Shown: positions 1 through 11,670, counted from the first letter of the stretch. The stretch is 64,000 nt of DNA from Planctomycetaceae bacterium (GCA_017795105.1 CP051247.1:3080001-3144000); one strand, 5' to 3'. A program made the numbers and translations. Notes: generated by a model from the sequence alone, not told the origin.

Positions 1-64
1 GCCGAGGGTTTCTTTCGTTGCAGAGTTCACTCTTCGCCGGAGCAGAGAGCGAAACGGCGTTCGA

Positions 65-2431
<2,367 letters not shown>

Positions 2432-2609
2432 GGGTGTCTCCTTTAGGGGGATGGTGTGAGGGAACGCACACAGAGTCGATTTCTGATTTTAGATTCGGGG
2501 CGGCTCGCCCCAAGTTCACGCTTGCAGTATCGCCTGTCACATCAGACACTTCCAATGCATTTCACAACTTCCGGCCATGCACACAAGTTATTAATCATTA
2601 AGGTCACTG
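2432..2609. promoter_or_regulatory. Divergent katG-oxyR promoter region
   Basis: This 178-bp interval separates katG (minus) from the OxyR-type regulator (plus) and must carry both promoters and probably the regulator's operator, as is usual for LysR-family divergent pairs. I could not pick out a convincing OxyR operator or -35/-10 pair by eye; the region only shows a GC-rich inverted stretch near 2497-2510 and an AT-rich end just before 2610. Confidence 0.55.
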
Positions 2610-3476
2610 ATGGAACTGGATCAGCTGCGATACTTCCTCCGCGTCGCCGATCGTCAGAATTTCACCCGGGCAGCGGAGGATCTGGGGATCTCTCAGCCCG
2701 CTTTGAGCCGCTCGATCCAGAAGCTTGAGGAAGAGTTAGGGCAGCCAGTCTTTGAACGGAAAACCCGTTCGGTCTCGCTGACGGAAGCCGGCACGCTGCT
2801 GCAGGCTCGTTCGCAACAGGTGCTGGCCATTCTGGAAGATACGAAGGCTGAGATCACCGACGATGGGCAGTCGGGCCGTGTCCGTGTTGGAGCGATTCCG
2901 ACCATCGCCCCGTATTTTCTCCCCGATGTGCTGCGCAAGTTCGCCAACGAATTTCCGAAGGCGACGCTGATCGTGCAGGAGAACACGACCGACAATCTGC
3001 TCAAGAGCTGCACGCAGGGCGAGATCGACCTGGCAATTCTGGCGCTGCCGCTGCCGGCTCGGTATCTCGAAGTCGAAGTTCTGTTTGAAGAAGAACTCCT
3101 GCTTGTCCTGCCGCCCGAGCATCCGCTGGTCGAGAAAGAAAAGATCCGCTTGAGCGACGTCGAGCCGTACCCGTTCGTCCTGCTCGATGAAGCGCACTGC
3201 CTGTCTGACAACATCGTCTCGTTCTGCCGAAACCGTTCCTTTCAGCCCGTCGCTGTGGAGCGGACCAGTCAACTGGCGATGGTTCAGGAACTGGTCTCGC
3301 TGTCCCATGGCGTGTCGATGGTGCCCGCCATGGCTCGGGAGTGCGATCAGAGTGATCGGCGTGTCTATCGGTCCTTCACCGGAAAGAAGCCGACTCGAAC
3401 AGTCGTGGCGGTCTGGAATCCGTACCGGTTCCAAAGCAAGCTGCTCAACGCCTTCCGCGAACGGCTGCAACGCTGA
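2610..3476 (+). CDS. oxyR: LysR-family peroxide sensor, OxyR type
   Basis: Transcription regulator of 288 aa. Residues 1-60 form the LysR winged helix-turn-helix (FTRAAEDLGISQPALSRSI) and residues 90-288 the periplasmic-binding-like effector domain. The decisive feature is the pair Cys197 and Cys206 in HCLSDNIVSFC: the same C-x8-C spacing as the redox-active Cys199/Cys208 pair of E. coli OxyR, with the CLxD and FC context kept. It should therefore sense hydrogen peroxide by disulfide formation. Its divergent position next to katG fits that target. The ATG start gives the normal N-terminus of the family. The function is inferred from motif and context; the LysR call is certain. Confidence 0.9.
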   Translation: MELDQLRYFLRVADRQNFTRAAEDLGISQPALSRSIQKLEEELGQPVFERKTRSVSLTEAGTLLQARSQQVLAILEDTKAEITDDGQSGRVRVGAIPTIAPYFLPDVLRKFANEFPKATLIVQENTTDNLLKSCTQGEIDLAILALPLPARYLEVEVLFEEELLLVLPPEHPLVEKEKIRLSDVEPYPFVLLDEAHCLSDNIVSFCRNRSFQPVAVERTSQLAMVQELVSLSHGVSMVPAMARECDQSDRRVYRSFTGKKPTRTVVAVWNPYRFQSKLLNAFRERLQR

Positions 3477-3625
3477 CCAGATCGCTTTCCTGACAGAATT
3501 CCGGTCGCATCCTGCCCGAATCGTGATAGAACGGATCTGTGGAAGGCGGGCCTGTTATGACAGCTCTCGCCCCGCAGCGGTTTTGATCGAGTCTGGTGAG
3601 TCACTGCAGTGAGGGGGACAGCGAC

Positions 3626-4048
3626 GTGTTGAACGAATTCAAGAAGTTCATTCTGAAAGGGAACGTGGTCGATCTTTCGACGGGGGTGATCATCGGGGCG
3701 GCTTTCAGCCGAATCGTGACGGCCTTCACCGATGGCATCGTGAAGCCGCTCATCAGCCTGGCAGGTGGCGACCCCGAAGTTTCTCTGAAACTCTGGGTGT
3801 TCGATGTCGGCGTGGTACTGAACGCGGTGATTGGGTTTCTGATCACGGCGACCGTCGTCTTCTTCGTGATCGTCAAGCCGGTGAACCGCCTGCTCGAAAT
3901 GATGCGGGAAGAGCCGGAATCGGTCCCGCCGGCTCCGAATCCAGAACAGCAACTGCTCGGGGATATCCGGGATCTGCTCAAGCAGCAGATCGAACTTCAG
4001 CGGGGTTCGGATCCGGGCACCACGGCTCAGCCGGAACCGGGCGTGTGA
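3626..4048 (+). CDS. mscL: Large-conductance mechanosensitive channel MscL
   Basis: Inner-membrane pentameric channel that opens on hypo-osmotic shock; 140 aa from the GTG at 3626. That start is chosen because it gives the family N-terminus (LNEFKKFILKGNVVDLSTG) and lies about 8 nt after a GAGGGGG ribosome site; an in-frame GTG at 3596 would add ten atypical residues. TM1 lies around residues 14-40 (GVIIGAAFSRIVTAF), TM2 around residues 65-95 (NAVIGFLITATVVFFVIV), followed by a charged cytoplasmic helix. It is not obviously linked to its neighbours; tRNA-Leu follows at 4129. Confidence 0.95.
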   Translation: MLNEFKKFILKGNVVDLSTGVIIGAAFSRIVTAFTDGIVKPLISLAGGDPEVSLKLWVFDVGVVLNAVIGFLITATVVFFVIVKPVNRLLEMMREEPESVPPAPNPEQQLLGDIRDLLKQQIELQRGSDPGTTAQPEPGV

Positions 4049-4128
4049 ACCGCGTTGCGGCCAAGAATGTCCTGCTGACAACATTTGTTCTGCCGTAAGG
4101 CGTGTGATATCTTACGCCTTGCGACTCA

Positions 4129-4211
<83 letters not shown>

Positions 4212-4222
4212 TTTGATACCAC

Positions 4223-4273
4223 CGAAACAACTCAACGCCGGCGTTCCCGAGGGGGAATGTCGGCGTTGTTTCG
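4223..4273 (+). terminator. Hairpin downstream of tRNA-Leu
   Basis: A long interrupted stem starts 11 bases after the tRNA: CGAAACAA and AACGCCG on the left pair with CGGCGTT and GTTTCG on the right, with TTCCC/GGGGAA closing the loop. The following T content is weak, so it may be a terminator or an RNA-stabilising hairpin. Confidence 0.55.
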
Positions 4274-4296
4274 TTCAGTCGGTGATCGGAAATCGT

Positions 4297-4788
4297 TCAG
4301 CGGCCGCGGCGGCCGGGGGCGGATTCGATTGCTTCCAGTTCGCCGGAATCGAGCCAGATCCAGCCGCAGCGGGTACAGGCATCGATGACCGCATTGCCGG
4401 GACCGTAATACGGATGGCAATCCATGGGAGCCGAGCAGTCGGGACAGAAGGCCCGTTCGCTGAGTTCGCGGGGATCGATCGGCTCGGGAATCGTATCCAG
4501 ACCGGTGTAGCTGGCTCGGCGTTCCCAGACGACGTCGGCAAAGTCTTCGTCAGCGATCAGGATGCCGTGGCACTGCCCGCAATACTGGGCCGGGCGGCCA
4601 TCCAATAGAGCCGCATTCATCGGAGAGTCGCAGCGCGAGCAGTGTGACTCGGTCGACAGTTCCAGGACATCGAGCCCTTCGGCAGGAACGTCGCTTCTCA
4701 GAGCATTGCGGCTGTTGCAGTGGGGACAGAGCCCGCCCGTTTTCAGCACGTCGAAATGAAGCGGTCCGCCACAGGTTGCACAGTTCAT
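4297..4788 (-). CDS. Zinc-ribbon protein (zf-TFIIB type)
   Basis: A 163-aa protein built from three Cys-pair modules: CATCGG...CPHC near the N-terminus, CSRC...CGQCHGILI in the middle and CPDCSAPMD...CTRCGWIWLDSGELE at the C-terminus. The last two match the zf-TFIIB (DUF1570/TFIIB-type zinc ribbon) pattern in which CxxC-x(n)-CxxC is followed by WLDxGEL. The start at 4788 is preferred over a frame start at 4923 because translation begins directly with the first zinc module and is preceded by GGAGAG. No catalytic domain is visible; role unknown, probably nucleic-acid or protein binding. Confidence 0.85.
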   Translation of the reverse strand: MNCATCGGPLHFDVLKTGGLCPHCNSRNALRSDVPAEGLDVLELSTESHCSRCDSPMNAALLDGRPAQYCGQCHGILIADEDFADVVWERRASYTGLDTIPEPIDPRELSERAFCPDCSAPMDCHPYYGPGNAVIDACTRCGWIWLDSGELEAIESAPGRRGR

Positions 4789-4875
4789 TGCAGGCTCTCC
4801 GGAATGAGTCATTGAGCCATAAGTGTAGCTCATGTTCCGGGGCCGCGCTCGCGGGTGAACTTCGGAGCGCGCATG

Positions 4876-4950
4876 AAAAAACCGCCCTGGCCGATGATGC
4901 TCTGGTTCGGCAACGAGCATCACCCCTCAATCGGCGGCGGGCGGTTTTTC
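4876..4950. terminator. Large bidirectional hairpin terminator
   Basis: The left arm AAAAACCGCCC pairs with GGGCGGTTTTT at about 4939-4949, and the interior forms two further stems (GGCCGAT/ATCGGC and TGATGCTC/GAGCATCA). T-runs lie on both strands. It sits immediately downstream of the minus-strand gene ending at 4968 and would terminate it. Confidence 0.75.
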
Positions 4951-4967
4951 CTTAAGTGAAGCCGGCG

Positions 4968-5162
4968 TTACGCCACAGCTTCCATTTCCTGAGCGGGCAG
5001 ATGGCAGCGGAAGACTCGCTTGCAGAACTTCCCAGGGCGTGTGGTGCTGGCTCGGCGGAGCTTTTCTTCTTCCGACCAACTGGCACGAATCCGGCGGCAC
5101 TGAGCTTCGATTTCTTCAGGCGTGGGGATGTAGGGAGCGGTGCTGGCGTCGATGTCGATCAC
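4968..5162 (-). CDS. Small hypothetical protein, 64 aa
   Basis: A GTG-initiated frame (GTG at 5160-5162) preceded by AAGGAC about 8 nt upstream and followed at once by a strong hairpin terminator, which supports its being a real gene. The product is charged and helical in the middle (PEEIEAQCRRIRASWSEEEKLRR), with two Cys in the C-terminal third (FCKRVFRCHL). There is no signal peptide or membrane segment. I do not recognise the family; the PEEI-AQCRRIRA-W-EEE pattern suggests a small conserved planctomycete protein, but that is an impression rather than a match. Confidence 0.7.
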   Translation of the reverse strand: MIDIDASTAPYIPTPEEIEAQCRRIRASWSEEEKLRRASTTRPGKFCKRVFRCHLPAQEMEAVA

Positions 5163-5736
5163 GGGTAAAGTCCTTCCTGAGGATTCTCTTGGTTGTAGTT
5201 ATCTGCCTGCTCAGTGCGATTTTTCTGTGATTCGCTGTGAGCGTCTTGTGTCTGGAAGGGGGCCAGAAGCAACGGGTGTGCCAGAACGATTGGAGCGTGG
5301 GAAATTTCTTCGCGACCACTCCCCCGGCAGACCCGGAGACGGGCCGAAACCCTCTGTTTTTTTAGCAGGTAGGGGAAAATCCGGACCGGGAAAGAACTTT
5401 GGAAAATGCTCCGCGGGAGCGGGTGTAGACGCGCGGCCGCTCGCTGATCGATCGGCGACCACTGGTCGGTCACGAACCGCTGGGCGTCCAGCCTGAACGC
5501 TCAGCGACCCGTTACCGAGGTTTTTCTGAAAGTCAATACGAAACTTTCGGATGTGATCGCGGCTCGGAAATTCCTCAACAGACCCTCTTGCAGAATTCCG
5601 GCACGAGATGTGCAATCACGCTGGCGACGACTCTGACGAGGAGCCTTCTTTATAGAACGTTCATCAACGAGGCGAGAGCCGATCAACGGATTCGGCCATC
5701 GTGAGGAATACAGGAAAGAATCAGGAGTTCGGGTCG
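5163..5736. other. Intergenic region upstream of the GH13 gene
   Basis: About 570 bp without a supportable gene. It must hold the promoters of the divergent 64-aa gene and the GH13 gene. I saw short GC-rich inverted stretches near 5410-5480 but no recognisable riboswitch, operator or repeat element. Confidence 0.5.
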
Positions 5737-7518
5737 ATGAGTACAGATCAGGTTGTACGTATTGAAGGGATGGGAGCGATCCCGGGAGACTACGGGGTGG
5801 CGTTTCGAGTGTGGGCCCCGCACGCCGACGCCGTCTCAGTCATCGGTACGTTCAACGACTGGGATGATGAAGCCAATAAGCTCGAAGCGGAAGAAGGAGG
5901 AAAGTGGTATACGCTGGTCGAGAACGCCTCAATCGGGGATCACTATTTGTTCGTCATCCATGCCGACGGCAAGAAACTGAAGCGGATCGATCCCTACGCC
6001 CGCGAAGTGACCAACTCGGTCGGCGAGGCGGTCGTTCATGATCCGTCGTTCGACTGGCTGGAAGACAACTTCGAGATGCCGCTCATCAACGAGCTGGTCG
6101 TCTACGAGATGCACATCGGAACCTACACGACGTCTGAAGATGGCGACCAGCCCGGGACATTCCACACGGCCATCGAAGATCTCGACCATCTGCAACGGAT
6201 CGGCGTGAACTGCATCGAAGTGATGCCAATCGCTGAGTTTGCCGGCGATTATTCCTGGGGCTACAACCCGGCTCACATCTTTGCGGTCGAGTCGAGTTAC
6301 GGCGGCCCCAAAGCCTTCAAACAGTTCGTGCTGGAAGCTCACAAGCGGGGCATCGCCGTGGTTCTCGATGTGGTCTACAACCATTTCGGACCGAGTGATC
6401 TCGACCTGTGGCAGTTCGACGGCTGGCATCAGCACGAGATGGGAGGGATCTACTTCTACAACGACTGGAAAGCCGAAACTCCCTGGGGGCTCACGCGGCC
6501 TGACTACGGACGTGGCGAAGTCCGGCAATATATCTACGATAACGCCATGATGTGGTTGAACGACTTCCGGGTCGACGGCCTGCGTTACGACATGACTCTG
6601 TTCATCCGCAATGTTCGAGGCCACGGCGACCCGGGACAGGACATTCCGGAAGGATGGTCGCTGACTCAGTGGATTAACGGCGAGATCCGCAAGCAGTTCC
6701 CCGACAAGATCACGATTGCCGAGGACCTGCAGAAGAACGACTGGCTCACCAAAACACCCGAAGACGGCGGAGCAGGATTCCACGCTCAGTGGGATGCCGC
6801 ATTCGTGCATCCGATTCGGGACGTGCTCACGCAGCCCAACGACGAAGACCGCTCGATGGACGCCGTTGTGCAGGCCCTTTGTAAAACTTACAACGGAGAC
6901 CCGTTCCAGCGAGTGGCCTACACCGAGTCTCACGACGAGGTCGCCAATGGCCAGGCGCGGATGACGAGCGAGATCAATCCCGATTCCCCACACAGCTGGT
7001 ATGCGAAGAAGCGATCGATCCTCGGAGCCGTGCTCACGCTGACCGCTCCTGGCGTCCCAATGCTGTTTCAGGGGCAGGAATTCCTGGAAGACGAGTGGTT
7101 CCGCGACACAGTTCCCCTCGACTGGGATAAAGCCGAGGAATTTCGGGGCACGGTTCGGCTGTATCGCGATCTGATTCGCCTGCGACTCAACGCCCGTGGA
7201 AACACGAAGGGGCTAACCGGATCAGGTATCAACTTCCTGCACGTCGATGATCATCACAAGGTCGTGGTCTACCATCGCTGGTACGTGGGAGGGACTGATG
7301 ACAATGTGGTCGTCGCCGTCAACTTCTCCAGCCAGGCACACACCGTGAAGGTGCACATGCCATCGGCGGGAGAGTGGAAACCGCTGTTCAACAGCGACAG
7401 CCATCTTTACAGTAAGTCCTACGACGACGTGGGACCAGGACACGTGTTGCAGACCGAGGGAGAAGTGGAGTTCACAATTGCTCCGTACTCCGCTCTGATC
7501 TTTGGGCACGAAGCCTGA
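5737..7518 (+). CDS. GH13 alpha-glucan branching-enzyme-like protein
   Basis: A 593-aa member of the alpha-amylase superfamily, acting on alpha-1,4-glucans. Residues 18-100 form an N-terminal CBM48/E-set domain (FRVWAPHADAVSVIGTFNDW), followed by the (beta/alpha)8 barrel. Expected catalytic residues are visible: His216 in DVVYNHFG, nucleophile Asp285 in DGLRYDMT, acid/base Glu329 in TIAEDLQ, and Asp400 in TESHDEV. The C-terminal beta domain spans roughly 500-593. The SHDEV and CBM48 features resemble GlgB, but the AEDLQ segment also recalls malto-oligosyltrehalose trehalohydrolase (TreZ), so the exact specificity is open. ATG 5737 is chosen because AGGAG lies 9 nt upstream; an in-frame GTG at 5701 lacks this. 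No glg or tre neighbour helps to decide. Confidence 0.85.
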   Translation: MSTDQVVRIEGMGAIPGDYGVAFRVWAPHADAVSVIGTFNDWDDEANKLEAEEGGKWYTLVENASIGDHYLFVIHADGKKLKRIDPYAREVTNSVGEAVVHDPSFDWLEDNFEMPLINELVVYEMHIGTYTTSEDGDQPGTFHTAIEDLDHLQRIGVNCIEVMPIAEFAGDYSWGYNPAHIFAVESSYGGPKAFKQFVLEAHKRGIAVVLDVVYNHFGPSDLDLWQFDGWHQHEMGGIYFYNDWKAETPWGLTRPDYGRGEVRQYIYDNAMMWLNDFRVDGLRYDMTLFIRNVRGHGDPGQDIPEGWSLTQWINGEIRKQFPDKITIAEDLQKNDWLTKTPEDGGAGFHAQWDAAFVHPIRDVLTQPNDEDRSMDAVVQALCKTYNGDPFQRVAYTESHDEVANGQARMTSEINPDSPHSWYAKKRSILGAVLTLTAPGVPMLFQGQEFLEDEWFRDTVPLDWDKAEEFRGTVRLYRDLIRLRLNARGNTKGLTGSGINFLHVDDHHKVVVYHRWYVGGTDDNVVVAVNFSSQAHTVKVHMPSAGEWKPLFNSDSHLYSKSYDDVGPGHVLQTEGEVEFTIAPYSALIFGHEA

Positions 7519-7568
7519 GCACGACTCGGACGGGAAACCGTCTGAGAACGTTTGCACCAATGTTGCTG

Positions 7569-7606
7569 GCACGCCGGTCGCTCCCGTGACGATCGGCGTG
7601 CTTTTT
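7569..7606 (+). terminator. Rho-independent terminator after GH13 gene
   Basis: Stem GCACGCCG...CGGCGTGC with an internal TCG/CGA pairing, followed by TTTTT; 50 bp downstream of the GH13 stop codon and before the start of the next gene. Confidence 0.85.
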
Positions 7607-7634
7607 CGTTGACACCCCCCTTGAGGACTTCCGC

Positions 7635-8516
7635 ATGAAACTCCCCCTGCTGCTCGCTGCACTGCTGTTGACCATCGCTCCGAACTTAAGGGCTTCTGCT
7701 GAGGACCAGTCAACAGCGGCGATCAATGTCGTCAGCTTCAACATTCGCCTTGGCTCGGCTCGCGATGGTGAGAATCATTGGGACAAGCGGAAGGACTTTG
7801 TTGTCGAGACCGTTCGGGAGCTTGACCCGGATCTGCTCGGCACCCAGGAGACTCTCGGATTTCAACGGGACTATCTCAGTTCGAAGCTGCCAGAGTATTC
7901 GGTCTTTGGCGTTGGCCGGGAAGATGGTCGCGAAGAGGGCGAGATGATGGCGATCTACTACCGAACCGAGCGGTTCGAGAAACTCGACGGGGGTCACTTC
8001 TGGCTGAGCAAAACGCCCAATGAACCCGGCAGCATGAGTTGGAACACGGCTTGTACCCGCATGGTCACCTGGGTGAAGCTGAAGGATCACAAGAACGCCG
8101 ATCGCGTCTTCTGGTTCTTCAACACGCATCTCGACCACAAGAGTGAGCCGGCTCGGCTTGAAGGGGCCCGTCTGATTCGTCGTCGCGTGAACGAGATGGC
8201 CGCGGGAGCTCCAGTTGTGATTACCGGCGACTTCAACGCCGCCGAGAAGTCGGAGCCGTATCAGGCCCTGTTCGAGCAGTCGGGTTCGGTGCCATTGCAG
8301 GATACCTGGCGAGTCGCGCAGCCGAACGCTCAGCAGAACGAAGGCACCTTCACGAACTTCTCGCTGAAGTCACGGGGTGAGAAACGGATCGATTGGATCG
8401 CGATCAGTAACGGCTTCCGGGTGCAGTCCGCTGCGATTATCGAAATCAATCGCAACGGCGTGACACCTTCGGATCACCTGCCCGTTCAGGCCCGGCTCGA
8501 CTTCAGCAAAGACTGA
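7635..8516 (+). CDS. Secreted endonuclease/exonuclease/phosphatase-family protein
   Basis: A 293-aa member of the DNase I-like EEP superfamily. Residues 1-22 are a Sec signal peptide (MKLPLLLAALLLTIAPNLRASAE), so it is exported. Superfamily motifs: Asn36 in VVSFNIRLG, the metal-binding Glu72 in GTQETLG, GDFNAAE in the middle, and SDHLPVQARL at the C-terminus supplying the general-base His. The substrate could be a nucleic acid, phospholipid headgroup or other phosphodiester; nothing nearby decides. The ATG is preceded by GAGG. It converges on the minus-strand YhaN-like gene, whose stop lies 17 bp away. Confidence 0.9.
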   Translation: MKLPLLLAALLLTIAPNLRASAEDQSTAAINVVSFNIRLGSARDGENHWDKRKDFVVETVRELDPDLLGTQETLGFQRDYLSSKLPEYSVFGVGREDGREEGEMMAIYYRTERFEKLDGGHFWLSKTPNEPGSMSWNTACTRMVTWVKLKDHKNADRVFWFFNTHLDHKSEPARLEGARLIRRRVNEMAAGAPVVITGDFNAAEKSEPYQALFEQSGSVPLQDTWRVAQPNAQQNEGTFTNFSLKSRGEKRIDWIAISNGFRVQSAAIIEINRNGVTPSDHLPVQARLDFSKD

Positions 8517-8532
8517 ATCAAATTCGCTGACT

Positions 8533-11500
8533 TCAGCCGGCCAGCCGCGCATTGGCCTGAGCCAGTGCCGGCAGCCAGATCGGCTCGACTTCGCGTTCTT
8601 CAAACATGCCGGCCAGATGCTGGTGACAGGTGAAGAACAGGACCTGTTTGTTGGACGCGAAGTTCATCAGCGTTTCGGCGGCTGCTTCGGTTCGCTGCTG
8701 GTCGAAGTTCACGCAGATGTCGTCAAAGACGATCGGCATCTCGATGCCTTCTTCGGCGAACGTATCGATCAGCGCCATGCGGATCGACAGGAACAGCTGC
8801 TCTCGCGTCCCATCGCTGAGCTCGCCAACGTTCCGCGTCGTGCCGTCCTGTTCGCGAATCAGCAGCTCGCGGGTTCCGACCGGTGTGCGAACATGGCCGT
8901 AGCGTCCACAGGTCAGTTGAGCCAGGTAGTCCGAAGCCCGTGCCAGCGTTTCCGGCTGGAACTTCTGCTCGAATTCAGAGGTCATGCGAGAGAGAGCCGA
9001 GGCGGCAATCCGGTTGGCTTCCAGATCACGCCACGAAGCGGCTGCCCGATCAAGAACGCGGGCCTGTTTGGCTTTCAGATCGTCTGAAGACGTGTCGCTT
9101 TCCAGAGTCTCCAGCGTCTGACGCAGGCGACCGAGTTCTTCCTGAGCAGCGGAGTACTCGGCGTCGAGATCGTCGATCTCCAGACCGAGCATGTCGATCC
9201 GTTCCTGATTGCTGTCGACGTTGAAGTCGACGAGGTCTTCTTCGACGATGGCCAGTTCCGGTTCTTCGCGACTGATGGAGGCCAGCTGATCGTTCAGATC
9301 GGTAATCAGAGCCTGAAGCTTCTCGGCTCGCGACTTCTTCTCGGCCAGTGCCCGATACTCGTCCGGCGTTGAGACGCGGGCGTCGTTGAGGAGACGCTGC
9401 AGCTTCTCGTTGCAACGGCGGCTCTCGGTTTTGGCCGCGGCAACTCGTTTGCGAAGCTCGCGATACTCGCTCCGCTTCTTCAGGTAAGAGCCATGATTGT
9501 TCTCATAGTCTTCCAGCAGATGCTGCCAGGTGTTGAGCGTTTCGGTGAGCCGCTCGCTTGAATTGCTTCGCATCGACATGCGGCTGGCGATCATTTCCAT
9601 CTGGTCGCGGAACTGATTGAGCAGCTCCTGATGCCGCTGCACGTCGTCGCGGGCCCCCTGCCACTGTCGCAGAGTCTGTTGAGCGTCGACGGCGTGTTGC
9701 CAGCTGAGAAAGGCTTCGCTGGTGCGGACCGTTTCCCGAATGCCGAGGGTTCGCAGCAGATCGCACCACGCCTGACGGGTGGCACTCACGTTGCGTTGAT
9801 ACTCTGCCAGTTTGCCTCGCTGGACCGACAGTTTCTTGCGTGTTTTCAGGATGCGTTCCTGCGTGCGGGCGAGCCCCTGCAGATCGACGAGCCGCTGCGT
9901 GGCTTTGCGGATCAGTTCTGATTCCGACCGCCAGCTGCGATTCACATTCACTTCCCGCTCGCGCGGAGCACGGGTCAGCTTCTCGCCGGTGATTCGGGCG
10001 ATGCGGGCCCGGACATCGTTGAGTTGAGCCTGACATTTCTCGATCTCATCTCGCAGCCGCCGGTTCAGCGAATACGAATCGGACTCGTAATGCCGACGCA
10101 ACGCGAAGGCGAGGCCGCCGCCCATGATGCCGGTGAGCAGGTAGATCAGTCCGATGACCCAGCCGGTTTTCACACCGTTCACGAGCCCGGCAATAATGAA
10201 GAAGCCGCCGGCCATCGCGAACAGGGTGAGCATCGTCTGTGCCCACCACGGCAGTTCGGTGCCGAGATCGTTCTTCTCAAGCTGAGCGTTGGCGCTGCGG
10301 ATCCGCTGATCGTATTCCGCTTCCCGGACGCGGAGCTGAGCCAGGTTTTCGAGATCGCCCAGACGAGCTTCGGCATCACGGATCGCCTGATCGAGCGAAG
10401 AGATATTCTCGCGACGCAGACGTTCCTGCAGATCCGACTGGCGGTTGTGGCAGGAATCGGAAACCTTCTTGTACTTGCGACGATGCCGAGCCCGGCGGCT
10501 GATGGCGTTCTGGTAGTTCCTGGCAGCCGTGCTCAACTGCAGATGAGACTGCGGCGAGGTATCGACTTCAGACAGCCGGTTGATCGTCCAGTCGGGACCA
10601 AGTGTTTTGAGTTTCTCGTCGAGTTCCGCTTTGAGCATTGAAGCATCGGCAGAGACGTTGGCGAGATGCCGCTCGGCCGATTCGACAAGGCCCCGCATGT
10701 CGATCAGAGCACGGACCGCACTGGCGTGATCGCGGAGATCGTAGTGTTCGCGTTCGCGGTCGAGAGCCTTCCGCAGGTCGGACTGCTCACGACGGAGTTG
10801 TTTCACATTCTTCTCGGCGGCTCGCTTTTCCTGTTCGAGGCGATCGAGGCGAGTTAGTCCGTCGTTCGGGAACAGGCTGGCATCCGGCAGTCCGCGAAGT
10901 TCGGCACTGAGTTCTCGCTGACGCTTCCAAGGCCCCCAGACGCGCTGCAGGAACTGATAGTTGGACCGTTCCCGGCGCAGTTCGTTAAGCCGATGCCGCC
11001 GCTCCGCCTGGACGCTCTCGAGCTTGCGCGACTGATCCAGCGACTGCTGATACCGCTGCATGACCTGCCCCGATTTGCGGAGGGCGTCCTGCATCGAGGA
11101 GTATTCGCCGGAGAGATCGAACAGACGACCCGTGCCATAATTGAAGTCGGCGATCTTCTGAGCGTTGCCTCGCGTTTTCTGCTCGGCCTGCATCAGTCGA
11201 TGGCCGATGAGTCCCAGTGAAGTGCCGTAGATGTATTCGCCAACCTGGTCGGTTTGCAGCGTTGCCAGTTCGCGGAGCTCTTTCAGACCGAGCGTGTAGA
11301 TCGTCTTGTAGATGTCGGCATCGACTTCCTGCAGCATCTTCTCGAAGTCGGACTCCGAAAGCGTGCGATTGCCCGAGGCTCCACGGAAGTGCTGGCGGCC
11401 CTGCTCGTCGATGTGCCGCGAAGCTTCCAGCGGAGCGTTCCGGTCCTTCAGACGCAGCGAACCGCCCCAGCCATTCATGCTGTCCTGGCGGCCATCGGAC

Positions 11501-11670
11501 GCGAGTCCCGAAGCTGGAAAGCCGTAGAGGACGCCGCGGATGAACCGCATGAGCGTCGATTTGCCCGCTTCGTTGGGGCCGTAGATGACGGTCAGTCCGT
11601 TTTCCTGCACCGGCAGCAGCAGGTCGTTCCATACGCCGTACCGGTCGATCATGACATCCGTGATTCTCAT
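8533..11670 (-). CDS. YhaN-like SMC-type ATPase with membrane hairpin
   Basis: A 1045-aa SMC/Rad50-like ATPase. The N-terminal head carries Walker A GPNEAGKS (residues 31-38), followed by very long coiled coils. The middle (about residues 475-530) holds two hydrophobic helices (WWAQTMLTLFAMAGGFFIIA and WVIGLIYLLTGIMGGGLAFA). The C-terminal head has the signature LSDGTREQL and Walker B MPIVFDDICVNFD. The internal membrane hairpin and the FDD Walker B match the YhaN (AAA_27) family rather than SbcC. Family members act with a YhaO metallophosphoesterase in DNA repair or processing. Here the upstream partner (11937-13169) is YhaO-like but has lost its metal ligands. The 266-bp gap to that partner contains an interspersed repeat. 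Confidence 0.88.
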   Translation of the reverse strand: MRITDVMIDRYGVWNDLLLPVQENGLTVIYGPNEAGKSTLMRFIRGVLYGFPASGLASDGRQDSMNGWGGSLRLKDRNAPLEASRHIDEQGRQHFRGASGNRTLSESDFEKMLQEVDADIYKTIYTLGLKELRELATLQTDQVGEYIYGTSLGLIGHRLMQAEQKTRGNAQKIADFNYGTGRLFDLSGEYSSMQDALRKSGQVMQRYQQSLDQSRKLESVQAERRHRLNELRRERSNYQFLQRVWGPWKRQRELSAELRGLPDASLFPNDGLTRLDRLEQEKRAAEKNVKQLRREQSDLRKALDREREHYDLRDHASAVRALIDMRGLVESAERHLANVSADASMLKAELDEKLKTLGPDWTINRLSEVDTSPQSHLQLSTAARNYQNAISRRARHRRKYKKVSDSCHNRQSDLQERLRRENISSLDQAIRDAEARLGDLENLAQLRVREAEYDQRIRSANAQLEKNDLGTELPWWAQTMLTLFAMAGGFFIIAGLVNGVKTGWVIGLIYLLTGIMGGGLAFALRRHYESDSYSLNRRLRDEIEKCQAQLNDVRARIARITGEKLTRAPREREVNVNRSWRSESELIRKATQRLVDLQGLARTQERILKTRKKLSVQRGKLAEYQRNVSATRQAWCDLLRTLGIRETVRTSEAFLSWQHAVDAQQTLRQWQGARDDVQRHQELLNQFRDQMEMIASRMSMRSNSSERLTETLNTWQHLLEDYENNHGSYLKKRSEYRELRKRVAAAKTESRRCNEKLQRLLNDARVSTPDEYRALAEKKSRAEKLQALITDLNDQLASISREEPELAIVEEDLVDFNVDSNQERIDMLGLEIDDLDAEYSAAQEELGRLRQTLETLESDTSSDDLKAKQARVLDRAAASWRDLEANRIAASALSRMTSEFEQKFQPETLARASDYLAQLTCGRYGHVRTPVGTRELLIREQDGTTRNVGELSDGTREQLFLSIRMALIDTFAEEGIEMPIVFDDICVNFDQQRTEAAAETLMNFASNKQVLFFTCHQHLAGMFEEREVEPIWLPALAQANARLAG

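Noticed and set aside
2432..2609. OxyR operator
   Set aside because: No convincing match to the spaced ATAG/CTAT consensus was visible; left as an undefined promoter region.
4097..4121. Hairpin AAGGCG...CGCCTT before tRNA-Leu as mscL terminator
   Set aside because: The stem is only about 6 bp and no T-run follows; it could equally be part of the tRNA promoter.
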